Below, piece by piece: positions 33,300 through 41,865 of a DNA stretch of 61,995 nucleotides. Source of the stretch: an uncultured Erysipelotrichaceae bacterium (lineage in GTDB: Bacteria > Bacillota_I > Bacilli_A > Erysipelotrichales > Erysipelotrichaceae). Position numbers and translations under genes: made by a program. Location: the NCBI GenBank assembly GCA_944325255.1, contig CALUZH010000022.1, positions 1 to 61,995 on the forward strand, given 5' to 3'. Below the pieces are notes generated by a model. That model saw nothing but the letters and a program-made list of their open reading frames with translations, was not told the origin of the DNA and ran no database searches. Every line of letters starts with the position of its first letter. Positions within the stretch are counted from its first letter, which is position 1.

Positions 33300-34642
33300 T
33301 GAAAAGATTATATATTTGGCTTGAAGGTCTTGATCTTCTCCAACAATTTATGACCGTCGGCTTTACCTTTGTAGTGGTTTTTGTAGTGGTCTTTTATGGC
33401 TTGATTTTTAATAATCTTGATGCCTTTGTCAATGAACAGATGTATAACTATCTGCATCGGGCCCAAAGCAATTATTTACAAGGATATCGTGATGAAAATG
33501 TTGTTTATTTGACCTTTTCCAATAATTCCAAGCGTTATCTTTCCGCTGTTGACAGCTCGGTTATCGAACCGGGCATTTTAGCCCATATCGATCCGCTTTT
33601 TAATGGCGGTGTTAAGGATGCAGCCTTTGATTATGAAGGCCATAGTATTGTTTATTCGGTGCAAAAATATAATCTTCGCAATGAATTTGATTCCGAAGGC
33701 GAGTTTTCTTTGGTAGCCATTATCCGTAATTCCTATCGGGTGGAATTCCGTACCGCCCTGATTAACGGAGTGGTCAACACCTTGGTCATTGTTCTTTTGA
33801 TCTTATTTTTAGTCTTTATGTTATGGGTTATATCTTTGATTCATCCGCTAAATTTAATCCGTAACTACATTAATCGTTTAAAGCGGGGTGAAAAGGCCAC
33901 TTTGCATATTCATCGGCGTGATGAAATCGGGGAAGTGGCCGAAGCGTTAGTCGATATGCAAGCGGAATTAAAGCGTCAGGAAGCCATTCGTCAAGAGATG
34001 TTCCAAAATATATCCCATGATTTAAAAACGCCGATTGCCACCATAAAATCTTATTCGGAATCCATTAAGGACGGGGTCTATCCTTATGATAATTTGGAGA
34101 AGAGTGTTGATGTCATTATCGAACATGCCGACCGTTTGGAAAAGAAAGTATATAGTTTAATTACCTATAATAAATTGGGTTATCTTATTGATAATGCTCC
34201 TAAGGGTGATACTTTATTAATGCCGCCGGTTATCCAAAAGGCGATATTGGCTTGCCAGGTATTGCGCAATGAGATCAGGATTGAGGCCGATTTGAATGAG
34301 GTTAAATTTCATGGTGATGAGGAACCTTGGCGTATTGTGGTAGAAAATCTATTGGATAATGCCCTGCGCTATGCCAAGACGACTGTAAGAATCACCTTAC
34401 GCAAGGATCTTTTGGAAATATATAATGATGGCGAGCTTTTGCCGGAAGATAGAATCGAATATTTATTTAAACCTTATGAAAAAGGTAATCGCGGTAATTT
34501 CGGTTTAGGTCTTTCTATCGTTAAACGGGTTGTCGATACCTATGGTTATGTCGTGACCGGGGAAAATATGAATGACGGGGTAGTCTTTAGGATCATTAAG
34601 TCCGGCAAGTCCTTTGAACGTTTGGCGGCCAAGGGGAAATAG
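33299..34642 (+). CDS. Sensor histidine kinase
   Basis: A 447-residue membrane kinase: two helices (about residues 15-40 and 160-185) flanking an extracellular sensor of about 115 residues, a HAMP domain, the H-box NISHDLKTPIA with phospho-accepting His, and an HATPase with VVENLLDNALRYA and GLGLSIV. It should phosphorylate the adjoining regulator. The downstream genes (alpha/beta hydrolase, MurF-like ligase, Ddl) begin from a promoter overlapping its last codons, so the system may sit beside the wall genes it senses for, which is speculative. Confidence 0.92.
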   Translation: MKRLYIWLEGLDLLQQFMTVGFTFVVVFVVVFYGLIFNNLDAFVNEQMYNYLHRAQSNYLQGYRDENVVYLTFSNNSKRYLSAVDSSVIEPGILAHIDPLFNGGVKDAAFDYEGHSIVYSVQKYNLRNEFDSEGEFSLVAIIRNSYRVEFRTALINGVVNTLVIVLLILFLVFMLWVISLIHPLNLIRNYINRLKRGEKATLHIHRRDEIGEVAEALVDMQAELKRQEAIRQEMFQNISHDLKTPIATIKSYSESIKDGVYPYDNLEKSVDVIIEHADRLEKKVYSLITYNKLGYLIDNAPKGDTLLMPPVIQKAILACQVLRNEIRIEADLNEVKFHGDEEPWRIVVENLLDNALRYAKTTVRITLRKDLLEIYNDGELLPEDRIEYLFKPYEKGNRGNFGLGLSIVKRVVDTYGYVVTGENMNDGVVFRIIKSGKSFERLAAKGK

Positions 34643-34650
34643 GTTATAAT
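34622..34650 (+). promoter_or_regulatory. Promoter of hydrolase-murF genes
   Basis: TTGGCG (34622-34627), 17-bp spacer, TATAAT (34645-34650), overlapping the end of the kinase gene. Confidence 0.6.
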
Positions 34651-34675
34651 AAGGCGATACAGGGGGATAAGAACT

Positions 34676-35431
34676 TTGTTTAAAGAGATTATGGGAATAA
34701 AAGTTCATTATGAACAAAAAGGAAGTCAGGGAGCACCCCTTGTCCTTTTGCATGGTTGGGGTCAAAACACCGAAATGATGGCCTTTATAGCCGATTATTT
34801 TGCCGATCGTTTTCGGGTACTTAATCTTGATTTTCCGGGTTTTGGTCAAAGCCAAGAACCGCCGCGAGCCTTCAGCGTCGAAGACTATGCCGATTGGCTT
34901 TATGCCTTGTTGCAAGAACTGAAGATGGAAGAGCCGATTTTGGTGGCTCATTCTTTCGGTTGCCGGGTAGCTTTGCATTATGCCCGCAAACATCCCGTAA
35001 GACGGATGGCCCTAACCGGGGCGGCCGGTGTTCGGGATAAACGGGGACTAAAATATTATTTAAAAACCTATAGCTATAAGCTGGGCAAGAAAATTATGGC
35101 TTGGCCTTTTTTAAAGAATTATCGGGAAAAATGGCAAAATCGTCATGGTTCTGCCGATTATCGCAATGCTTCGGGAGTAATGCGCCAAACCTTGGTCAAG
35201 GTTGTAAATGATGATGTCTCACCCTTTTTAAAAGATATCAATGTCGAGACCCTTTTAATCTTTGGCAGCAATGATACGGCTACGCCGATAGCCAAGGGTA
35301 AATATATGGCTTCAATAATGCCTGATGCCACCTTGATTGTTTTTGAAAATGATGACCACTATGCTTATTTCCATCAAGCCGAACGTTTTAATCGGGTTCT
35401 TGATGCTTTCTTGAGGAGGGACTATGCTTAA
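34676..35431 (+). CDS. Alpha/beta hydrolase
   Basis: A 251-residue alpha/beta-fold hydrolase. Oxyanion region LLHGWGQN, nucleophile elbow AHSFGCR (GxSxG variant with Ser), acid in FGSNDTATP and catalytic His in NDDHYAYFHQ are all present. It starts with TTG 34676 after AGGGGG. The last codons overlap the murF-like start (SD GAGGAGG), so the two are co-translated. Fusions or neighbours of this kind with Mur ligases occur in related bacteria, but substrate is unknown. Confidence 0.85.
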   Translation: MFKEIMGIKVHYEQKGSQGAPLVLLHGWGQNTEMMAFIADYFADRFRVLNLDFPGFGQSQEPPRAFSVEDYADWLYALLQELKMEEPILVAHSFGCRVALHYARKHPVRRMALTGAAGVRDKRGLKYYLKTYSYKLGKKIMAWPFLKNYREKWQNRHGSADYRNASGVMRQTLVKVVNDDVSPFLKDINVETLLIFGSNDTATPIAKGKYMASIMPDATLIVFENDDHYAYFHQAERFNRVLDAFLRRDYA

Positions 35432-36983
35432 TATTATCTTTTTTCCGGCCCTTTTGGTTTTGACTTTGGTTTTCAGTAAAAATGCCATCCATATGTTCCA
35501 ACAAAACCGTTATGAGTTTTATCGATATACCAAATGGCTCTTAAATTGGCAAAATTGGCATTTTTCCCCAATTCTTATATTGGCCATAATCTTTATTATT
35601 TTGGCTTTTGCGGACTTTGCATATCGGGATATTATCGTTATTATCTTGGCTTATCTTGGCGGTTTTTATTATCTATATAAAGAAAAAAATCATGAATATA
35701 TCAAACCTCTTGTCTATACTGCCAGAATCAAAAGGACGATTATTGTCTTTGGTCTTTTTGAAGCCCTGCTTTTCTGTCTGGCCTTTATTTTCCATATCCC
35801 TTACGGCCTCATAGCCGTTGATGCCATATATGGTCCATATCTTTTAATCTATATTGTGGCTTTAGTGATGCTGCCGCTTGAAAAGGCCGTTAAGCAACAT
35901 TATGAAAATTTGGCTATTAAGAAGCTCAGATCCTTGGACAAGCTTAAAATCATCGGTATTACCGGAAGCTTTGGCAAGACCTCGGTTAAAAATATTATTC
36001 ATGATATCTTGGATGAATCTTTTTATACCCTAATGACGCCGGCTTCTTATAATACGCCAATGGGTATTACTCGCACAATCCGCGAGTACTTAAAGCCGAT
36101 ACATGAAGTCTTTGTCTGCGAAATGGGTGCCGACCATGTCGGGGAAATCAGTCATTTGATGTGCTTTGTAAGACCGCAATACGGTATTGTCACATCCATT
36201 GGTCCCCAACACTTAAATACTTTTCATAATATGGATAATATTATTCATGAAAAGATGCAGGCCATTGAACTATTGCCTGAGGATGGTGTCGGTATTATCA
36301 ATATTGATAATAAGTATATTGCCGATTATCATATACAAAATAAGTGTCGGGTTGTCACGGTCGGCATCCATAATGAAAAGGCTGACTATCGGGCCGAAAA
36401 TATTGTCTTTCATAGACGGGGATCTTCATTTACGGTCGCTAAGGACGGAGTGAGCTATCCTTTTGAAACCGGGCTTTTGGGTGAACATAATATCATGAAT
36501 ATTTTAATGGGCATTGCCTTAGCGGATATTATGGGCATAGCGATGGAAGATATTGTCAAGGCCGTAGCCCAAATCAAACAAATTGAACATCGTTTGGAAA
36601 TTAAGGAGATTAACGGCTATACCTTTATTGACAATGCCTTTAATTCCAATCCGGTATCTTCCAAAAATTCCCTTGATGTCTTAAAGATGATGGACGGTAT
36701 GCGGGTCATCGTAACTCCGGGCTTGATCGATCTCGGGCATGAAGAAGCCAGATATAATAAGGAGTTTGGAGCTTATATGCCGGGAAGGGCTGACTTGGTT
36801 CTTTTGGTCGGACCACTGCATACTAAGCCGATTTATGAAGGTTTAATTGAAGCGGGCTTCAATCAAGATAAGATTCTGGTCTTTGATACCGTCAAGGAAG
36901 CTTTTAATTATATTTATATGCATCTAAATAAAGATGCGACCATTCTTCTGGAGAATGACTTACCAGATGCATTCTCGCATTAG
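35424..36983 (+). CDS. murF: MurF-like ligase with N-terminal membrane domain
   Basis: A 519-residue Mur ligase whose catalytic domain begins near residue 175 (GITGSFGKTSVKN) and continues with NTPMGITRTI, EMGADHVGEI, SIGPQHLNTF and DNAFNSNP, all MurF-like (addition of D-Ala-D-Ala to UDP-MurNAc-tripeptide). The usual MurF N-terminal UDP-binding domain is absent; in its place are about 150 residues with five hydrophobic helices, so the enzyme should be anchored to the membrane. It directly precedes ddl, which makes its dipeptide substrate. No other MurF is in the window. The symbol is given with some reserve because the substrate-binding domain is missing. Confidence 0.82.
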   Translation: MLNIIFFPALLVLTLVFSKNAIHMFQQNRYEFYRYTKWLLNWQNWHFSPILILAIIFIILAFADFAYRDIIVIILAYLGGFYYLYKEKNHEYIKPLVYTARIKRTIIVFGLFEALLFCLAFIFHIPYGLIAVDAIYGPYLLIYIVALVMLPLEKAVKQHYENLAIKKLRSLDKLKIIGITGSFGKTSVKNIIHDILDESFYTLMTPASYNTPMGITRTIREYLKPIHEVFVCEMGADHVGEISHLMCFVRPQYGIVTSIGPQHLNTFHNMDNIIHEKMQAIELLPEDGVGIINIDNKYIADYHIQNKCRVVTVGIHNEKADYRAENIVFHRRGSSFTVAKDGVSYPFETGLLGEHNIMNILMGIALADIMGIAMEDIVKAVAQIKQIEHRLEIKEINGYTFIDNAFNSNPVSSKNSLDVLKMMDGMRVIVTPGLIDLGHEEARYNKEFGAYMPGRADLVLLVGPLHTKPIYEGLIEAGFNQDKILVFDTVKEAFNYIYMHLNKDATILLENDLPDAFSH

Positions 36984-36990
36984 TTTTGTT
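36951..36990 (+). terminator. Possible weak terminator at murF end
   Basis: GAGAATG (36951-36957) pairs with CATTCTC (36970-36976), followed by TTTTGTT. It lies inside the last codons of murF and just before the ddl promoter. Confidence 0.4.
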
Positions 36991-36995
36991 ATAAT
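36987..36995 (+). promoter_or_regulatory. Extended -10 promoter of ddl
   Basis: TG-T-TATAAT, 19 nt before ddl, with ribosome binding site GAGGTGAAGG in the leader. Confidence 0.6.
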
Positions 36996-37014
36996 CGATG
37001 TGAGGTGAAGGTAA

Positions 37015-38193
37015 ATGAAGTTAAATGTTGCCGTATTCTTCGGCGGTGAGTCTTGTGAACATGAAATCAGCTGTATCAGTGCCAATCAGGCTATCAAGGC
37101 TTTGGACCGCGATAAGTATAATGTCATACCCTTATATATCAATAAGCATATGGATATATATTATGGTGAGGCTTTGGAAGACCTTGCCAACTATTATGAT
37201 TTGGATGCCTTATGCAGCAAACTTGAGCCGGTAACTTTAGTTAAAGAAATGAATAAGGTATCGATTGTGCCGATTAAAAGCGGACTGTTTAAGAAAAAAA
37301 GCTTGGGAACAATTGATGTAGCCTTTTTGGTAATGCATGGTACCAATGGTGAAGACGGTACTTTGCAAGGATATATGGAAATGCTTAAATTGCCATATAC
37401 TTCAAGCGATGTTTTAGGCAGTGCCATTGGTCAAGACAAGGCCATTATGAAGCTCGTGTTAAAAGCTGAAGATGTGCCGATGACCCCATGGTTTTATTGC
37501 TTGGTAAGTGACTTTATGGAAGATGAGAGTCACTATATTAAAATGGCTGAAGATTTAGGCTATCCGGTGATTATCAAACCGGCGAATTTAGGCTCCAGCA
37601 TTGGTATTGAGATTGCCCATAACAGTGAAGAATTTGCCGATAAGATGAAAAAAGCCGGTGCTTATGACTTTAAATTGGTGGTCGAAAAGATGATCACCGA
37701 GCTTAAGGAAGTCAATATTTCGGTCATAGGCAATATGACTGAGGCTAAGGTCAGTGCCATTGAAGAAGTACTTAAAAATAATGAGATTTTAAGCTTCGGT
37801 GATAAATATGAAGGCGGCAGCAAAGCTTCTAAGGCCAAGATGCCGACCAAGGGTTCTAAGGGCATGGCGGCAACCAGCCGTAAAGTCCCGGCCGCTTTGT
37901 CTGTTGCCGATCAAAAAACCATTGAAGATTTGGCTTTAAAGACTTTTAAGGTTTTAAATGCCTACGGTTGTGTCAGAATTGATTTTCTGATTGATAAAAA
38001 AACCAATGCCATCTATGTCAATGAGATTAATTCCATTCCCGGTTCTTTAGCCTTCTATTTGTGGCAAGAAGTCGGAGTTGACTTTAGCAGCGAGTGTGAC
38101 GAACTCATAAATAATGCTTTAAAACGTTATCATGCCAAGGAAAAGAAGACCTTTTCTTTTGCTACCAATATCTTAAGTAATTTCAGGAGGTAA
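37015..38193 (+). CDS. ddl: D-alanine--D-alanine ligase
   Basis: ATP-grasp ligase of 392 residues joining two D-Ala. Features: FGGESCEHEIS N-terminal loop, IGQDKAIMK, IIKPANLGSSIG ATP-binding loop, and the metal/nucleotide region RIDFLIDK...NEINSIPGSL. The IPGSLAFYLW ending marks the clade common in Clostridia and Erysipelotrichia rather than the LPGMTSTSL type. A Lys/Ser-rich loop (residues about 265-290, GSKASKAKMPTKGSKGMA) is longer than I would expect. It follows the MurF-like gene and is closely followed by deoD (2 bp gap). Confidence 0.92.
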   Translation: MKLNVAVFFGGESCEHEISCISANQAIKALDRDKYNVIPLYINKHMDIYYGEALEDLANYYDLDALCSKLEPVTLVKEMNKVSIVPIKSGLFKKKSLGTIDVAFLVMHGTNGEDGTLQGYMEMLKLPYTSSDVLGSAIGQDKAIMKLVLKAEDVPMTPWFYCLVSDFMEDESHYIKMAEDLGYPVIIKPANLGSSIGIEIAHNSEEFADKMKKAGAYDFKLVVEKMITELKEVNISVIGNMTEAKVSAIEEVLKNNEILSFGDKYEGGSKASKAKMPTKGSKGMAATSRKVPAALSVADQKTIEDLALKTFKVLNAYGCVRIDFLIDKKTNAIYVNEINSIPGSLAFYLWQEVGVDFSSECDELINNALKRYHAKEKKTFSFATNILSNFRR

Positions 38194-38195
38194 TT

Positions 38196-38921
38196 ATGGC
38201 TACACCACATAATCAAGCAAATATCGGGGAAATTGCCAAGACGGTTTTAATGCCGGGCGATCCTTTAAGAGCTAAATTCATTGCCGAAACTTTTTTGGAA
38301 AATCCGGTGCAATTTAATGCCGTAAGGAATATGTTTGGCTATACCGGAACATATAAGGGCAAGAAAGTATCGGTTATGGGTTCAGGTATGGGCATGCCGA
38401 GCATCGGTATTTATTCATATGAGCTTTTCGCTCAATATGGCGTGGAAAATATTATTCGTATCGGTTCAGCCGGCGCCTATAGCGAAGATGTGAATATTTA
38501 TGATGTTATTTTGGCAACTAAGGCTTACAGCGAATCAAGCTATGCCCTTACCCAAAGCGGATATCGTGATTGTTTCACTTATCCTAGTGAAGAATTAAAT
38601 GCCAAATTGCGCAAAGCGGCCGAACGCTTGGATATTCCTTTACATGAGGCCGGTATTCATTCTTCCGATGTTTTTTATCGGGAAAAAGAAAACCGTGATG
38701 ATGGTCGGACATATATCGATGATGTCCTTGATAAGGGTTGTGTTTGTGTCGAAATGGAAAGCTTTGCCTTATTTCATAATGCCCGGGTTTTGGGCAAGAA
38801 GGCAGCCTGTCTTGTGACCATATCCGATTCTTTTGTCACCAATGAAGAAACAACGCCGGAAGAGCGGCAAAATTCCTTTACCAATATGATGAAAATTGCC
38901 TTGGAGTCGGTTGAAGACTGA
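38196..38921 (+). CDS. deoD: Purine-nucleoside phosphorylase, DeoD type
   Basis: Hexameric-type purine nucleoside phosphorylase (241 residues), which splits purine (deoxy)nucleosides with phosphate. MPGDPLRAKFIAE at the N-terminus binds phosphate, GSGMGMPSIGIYS and RIGSAGAY are family motifs, and EMESFALF contacts the ribose. Ribosome binding site CAGGAGGT. Its TGA overlaps the ATG of a 29-codon membrane peptide. Confidence 0.96.
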   Translation: MATPHNQANIGEIAKTVLMPGDPLRAKFIAETFLENPVQFNAVRNMFGYTGTYKGKKVSVMGSGMGMPSIGIYSYELFAQYGVENIIRIGSAGAYSEDVNIYDVILATKAYSESSYALTQSGYRDCFTYPSEELNAKLRKAAERLDIPLHEAGIHSSDVFYREKENRDDGRTYIDDVLDKGCVCVEMESFALFHNARVLGKKAACLVTISDSFVTNEETTPEERQNSFTNMMKIALESVED

Positions 38922-39010
38922 TGAAAAAACATTTATTTATTAGACGGGTAGTAGTTATCGGCATGGTCTTTTTAATGCTTATGATGACGATACTTCCGTA
39001 TTTAATATAA
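38921..39010 (+). CDS. 29-aa single-span membrane peptide
   Basis: A small frame beginning in the deoD stop codon (TGATG overlap) and ending 11 bp before the VanY-type gene. The peptide has a basic start (MKKHLFIRR) and one hydrophobic span (VVVIGMVFLMLMMTILPYLI), a plausible membrane miniprotein. Translational coupling to deoD and tight placement support it; no family is recognised and chance cannot be excluded at this length. Confidence 0.45.
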   Translation: MKKHLFIRRVVVIGMVFLMLMMTILPYLI

Positions 39011-39021
39011 GGGTGGTAACG

Positions 39022-40020
39022 ATGCAAAAAAGAGTTTTCACCGTTTTGCTTTGTCTTTTGCTTATAGCTTGTCAAGATCCTTTATTAAAGCTTGGTTATA
39101 GTGAAGAAGATATTGCCTTGATCAGCGAATTAAGTGAAGAAAACCAGCAATATTTTATTGATGAATATAATGAAAAATACTTAAATCTCATCAAGGATCC
39201 GTCTTTCAATGAAGCTAAGATGGATACTTATCTTCAATATTTGGATGTATTTGAAGGGGAAGATCTGTTTGTTCTGGTTGATCATTTTACAAGTGCTCAA
39301 CTTGATGAATTGGCTAAATATTATGAGGATGACTATTTTATCCTTGATAAGGCTGAAGATTATTTGCGCTATCCCCAATCAAGTGTCCGTGAAACGGTGG
39401 AGTATGTTAATACTTTGCGCTACCAAAAGGCTTATGTAGATGTTGAAAAAGCGGATCTTGATAAAGATATCTATATCTTGGTTAATAAGTATCATTATCT
39501 TGAAGAAGACTATGTACCCCAAGATCTTGTCGATATCGAAAGTGCTTATGGAATAAATGGCAAATTGCGTAAAGCGGCCTATGAAGCCTATAAACAAATG
39601 CAGGATGATGCTAAGGCGGAAGGCTATAACTTTTATATTACTTCCCCATATCGCCCTTATACCTCCCAAAAACGCCTTTATGACAACTATTCACTCACTT
39701 ATGGTCAGGCTTCGGCCGATACCTTTTCAGCCCGTCCCGGCTATTCCGAACACCAAAGCGGTTTAGCGGTGGATATCTTAAGTGCGGGTTATGATTTCGA
39801 CAATTTCGACCTCAGCAAGGAAGCTTTATGGCTTCAAGAAAATGCCCATAACTATGGCTTTATTTTGCGCTATCCTCAAGATAAACAAGACATCACCGGT
39901 TATACTTATGAACCATGGCATTACCGCTATGTGGGTGACATTGCCACCGATATTGTAAATAGCGGTTTGACATATGATGAGTACTATGCTTATTATTTAG
40001 TGGACTACCAGGGGGAATAA
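39022..40020 (+). CDS. VanY-type D,D-carboxypeptidase lipoprotein
   Basis: A 332-residue lipoprotein (lipobox LIAC) with a C-terminal VanY/peptidase M15B domain that trims the terminal D-Ala of wall precursors or cross-links. Zinc ligands are in SEHQSGLAVD (His and Asp) and EPWHYRYVG (His); SPYRPYTSQ holds the catalytic-site Arg/Ser region. The N-terminal 130 residues contain repeated Tyr/Asp/Glu helices of unknown role. ATG 39022 follows AGGGTGG and gives a normal signal peptide. Sortase B follows after 3 bp, so both act outside the membrane. Confidence 0.9.
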   Translation: MQKRVFTVLLCLLLIACQDPLLKLGYSEEDIALISELSEENQQYFIDEYNEKYLNLIKDPSFNEAKMDTYLQYLDVFEGEDLFVLVDHFTSAQLDELAKYYEDDYFILDKAEDYLRYPQSSVRETVEYVNTLRYQKAYVDVEKADLDKDIYILVNKYHYLEEDYVPQDLVDIESAYGINGKLRKAAYEAYKQMQDDAKAEGYNFYITSPYRPYTSQKRLYDNYSLTYGQASADTFSARPGYSEHQSGLAVDILSAGYDFDNFDLSKEALWLQENAHNYGFILRYPQDKQDITGYTYEPWHYRYVGDIATDIVNSGLTYDEYYAYYLVDYQGE

Positions 40021-40023
40021 TAG

Positions 40024-40803
40024 ATGATTCAAAAGAAAAAACGTTTAGTAATAATCTTGTCGACTTGCCTTATAGTCTTGTCGCTTGTCTTAGTTTTGGC
40101 TTTGACGGTCTTTAGTCCGACAAGTGCACCGGTTGATACCGAAACGCCGGTCAATACATCTTTGCCGAGCGAAACAGCAGCCAGTTCTGTCTATGATCAG
40201 AATAAGGCCATTAATGATGACTATATTGCCCAGTTGAAATTTGAAAGCGGCTTACTTGAATTCCCGGTTTTGCAGGGTGAAAGTAATGATACTTATATTT
40301 CTACCGATTGGCAAACGATGGAATATGATATTGAAGGTTCCATTTTCATGGATTATCGTAACCGTTATGAAGAGCCTAACGAAGATGAAAATTTAATTAT
40401 TTACGGTCATTATGTATATGCTGATGAAAGTGCAAAATTCGGGCCTTTGCATGAACTTAAGGAAGAAGCAAATTATGAAGCCAACAAATATATAACTTTG
40501 GAATTTGCTAATGAAATCAGACGCTACGAGGTAGCTAAGGTCTTCTATTGCGAACTGATTGATGACGGTAACGGCAACTATCTTTATACCCGTGAAGATA
40601 TGCAATATCACCATACCAATTTTGATGAAGAATATTTCAATGAATATATGGAAGCTGTCGATGAAGCCGAGTTCTATGATACCGGTGTCGAAATAAGTCA
40701 CGATGATCACTTATTGACATTACAAACCTGTGTTCGCAATCGTGATGATCTAAGACTTATCGTCATCGCTAAAGAAATCGAAAGAAGGCCGATTGAAGCT
40801 TAA
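40024..40803 (+). CDS. srtB: Class B sortase
   Basis: Sortase of 259 residues with an N-terminal membrane anchor (about 8-30). The catalytic triad is visible: His about 129 (YGHYV), Cys about 236 (LQTCVRN) and Arg about 244. The domain has the long insertion with an extra helix typical of class B enzymes, which attach iron-uptake proteins or pilin. No protein with a sorting motif and hydrophobic tail is encoded in this window, so the substrate lies elsewhere. It follows the VanY-type gene by 3 bp and is closed by a terminator. Confidence 0.88.
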   Translation: MIQKKKRLVIILSTCLIVLSLVLVLALTVFSPTSAPVDTETPVNTSLPSETAASSVYDQNKAINDDYIAQLKFESGLLEFPVLQGESNDTYISTDWQTMEYDIEGSIFMDYRNRYEEPNEDENLIIYGHYVYADESAKFGPLHELKEEANYEANKYITLEFANEIRRYEVAKVFYCELIDDGNGNYLYTREDMQYHHTNFDEEYFNEYMEAVDEAEFYDTGVEISHDDHLLTLQTCVRNRDDLRLIVIAKEIERRPIEA

Positions 40804-40815
40804 AATTAATATTCT

Positions 40816-40837
40816 AAAGTACCTGCGGGTACTTTTT
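40816..40837 (+). terminator. Terminator after sortase
   Basis: AAGTACC/GGTACTT stem, 4-nt loop, TTTTTT. Confidence 0.85.
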
Positions 40838-40874
40838 TAAGGGGCTCATGATAATGGATGATTCAGGATCTAAG

Positions 40875-40903
40875 TTGCATAATTTTTTAATCCATGATAT
40901 ATT
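40875..40903 (+). promoter_or_regulatory. Promoter of DUF368 gene
   Basis: TTGCAT (40875-40880), 17-bp spacer ending TGA, TATATT (40898-40903). Confidence 0.65.
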
Positions 40904-40930
40904 CCCATTGGTATTTAAGAGGTTTTGTTT

Positions 40931-41782
40931 ATGTTGAAGATGTTATTGAGGGGGATGGTTGTCGGTATCGCCAATATAATCCCCGGTGTAAGTGGCGGCA
41001 CAATGATGGTTGCCATGGGTCTATATGATAAATTGATTCATTCAATTACTCATTTAAAAAGTGAATTCAAAGAAAGTATGAAATTATTGCTCCCAATCTT
41101 TTTGGGGGCGGGATTAGCGATCGTTATTTTGTCCCGACTTTTTGAATTTTTATTGACGGAATATCCTATTCCGACTAATTTCGCTTTTTGCGGTTTGATT
41201 GTAGGAAGCCTGCCTTTTATTTTTAAAAAAGTCAAAGGAACTAAGGCGACATCGGCCAAATATTGGATACCCTTTTTAATCTTTTTTGCCATCGTCATCG
41301 CCATGGCCTTGATGACTGAAAATGAAGGCAGTTCACATATTTTGGAACTTGATATTTGGGAGATTGTTAAATTATTCTTAATCGGCATGATTGCGGCGGC
41401 TACCATGGTTATTCCGGGCGTCAGCGGTTCAATGATGTTGATGCTGCTGGGCTATTATGCCACTATTATTTCATATATTAATATGACCGTTGATGCCTTG
41501 CTTAGCTTTAATATTGGAACTTTTTTGAATTGTTGCATGGTTTTGGTGCCTTTTGGAATCGGCGTTATTGTCGGCATCTTCTTGATTGCCAAACTTATTG
41601 AGTGGATATTCAAACGTTGGGAAACCAGTGCTTATTATGCCATTATCGGTTTGATAATCGCCAGCCCAATCGCCATCCTTTTAAAGACGGATTGGTCAGG
41701 CCTTTCCTTGCTTATTATTTTGGCCAGCATCATTACTTTTACCGTCGGCTCTATTGTGGCATATAAGCTTGGTGAACAATAA
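40931..41782 (+). CDS. popT: DUF368 polyprenyl-phosphate transporter
   Basis: A 283-residue DUF368 membrane protein of 8-9 helices. The two inverted motifs IIPGVSGGTM (near residue 17) and VIPGVSGSMMLML (near residue 160) are the family hallmark. DUF368 proteins were recently shown to return undecaprenyl phosphate across the membrane (PopT), which supports wall and teichoic acid synthesis. ATG 40931 has AAGAGG 8 nt upstream; an earlier TTG is less likely. Confidence 0.85.
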   Translation: MLKMLLRGMVVGIANIIPGVSGGTMMVAMGLYDKLIHSITHLKSEFKESMKLLLPIFLGAGLAIVILSRLFEFLLTEYPIPTNFAFCGLIVGSLPFIFKKVKGTKATSAKYWIPFLIFFAIVIAMALMTENEGSSHILELDIWEIVKLFLIGMIAAATMVIPGVSGSMMLMLLGYYATIISYINMTVDALLSFNIGTFLNCCMVLVPFGIGVIVGIFLIAKLIEWIFKRWETSAYYAIIGLIIASPIAILLKTDWSGLSLLIILASIITFTVGSIVAYKLGEQ

Positions 41783-41835
41783 TCTTTCTGCTTTTATCAG
41801 AATACCTTATTAAATTAATTAATAATCAAAAGAAT

Positions 41836-41862
41836 TAAAAAGCCCGATTTTATCGGGCTTAA
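41836..41862 (-). terminator. Terminator of LTA synthase gene
   Basis: Minus-strand AAGCCCGAT/ATCGGGCTT with 3-nt loop and TTTTT; a weaker T-run on the plus strand may also end the DUF368 transcript. Confidence 0.8.
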
Positions 41863-41865
41863 ATA

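Noticed and set aside
34622-40803. Vancomycin-resistance-type cluster (two-component system, ligase, MurF, VanY)
   Set aside because: The ligase keeps D-Ala-D-Ala features, there is no VanH/VanX/VanT, and the gene order suits ordinary wall synthesis.
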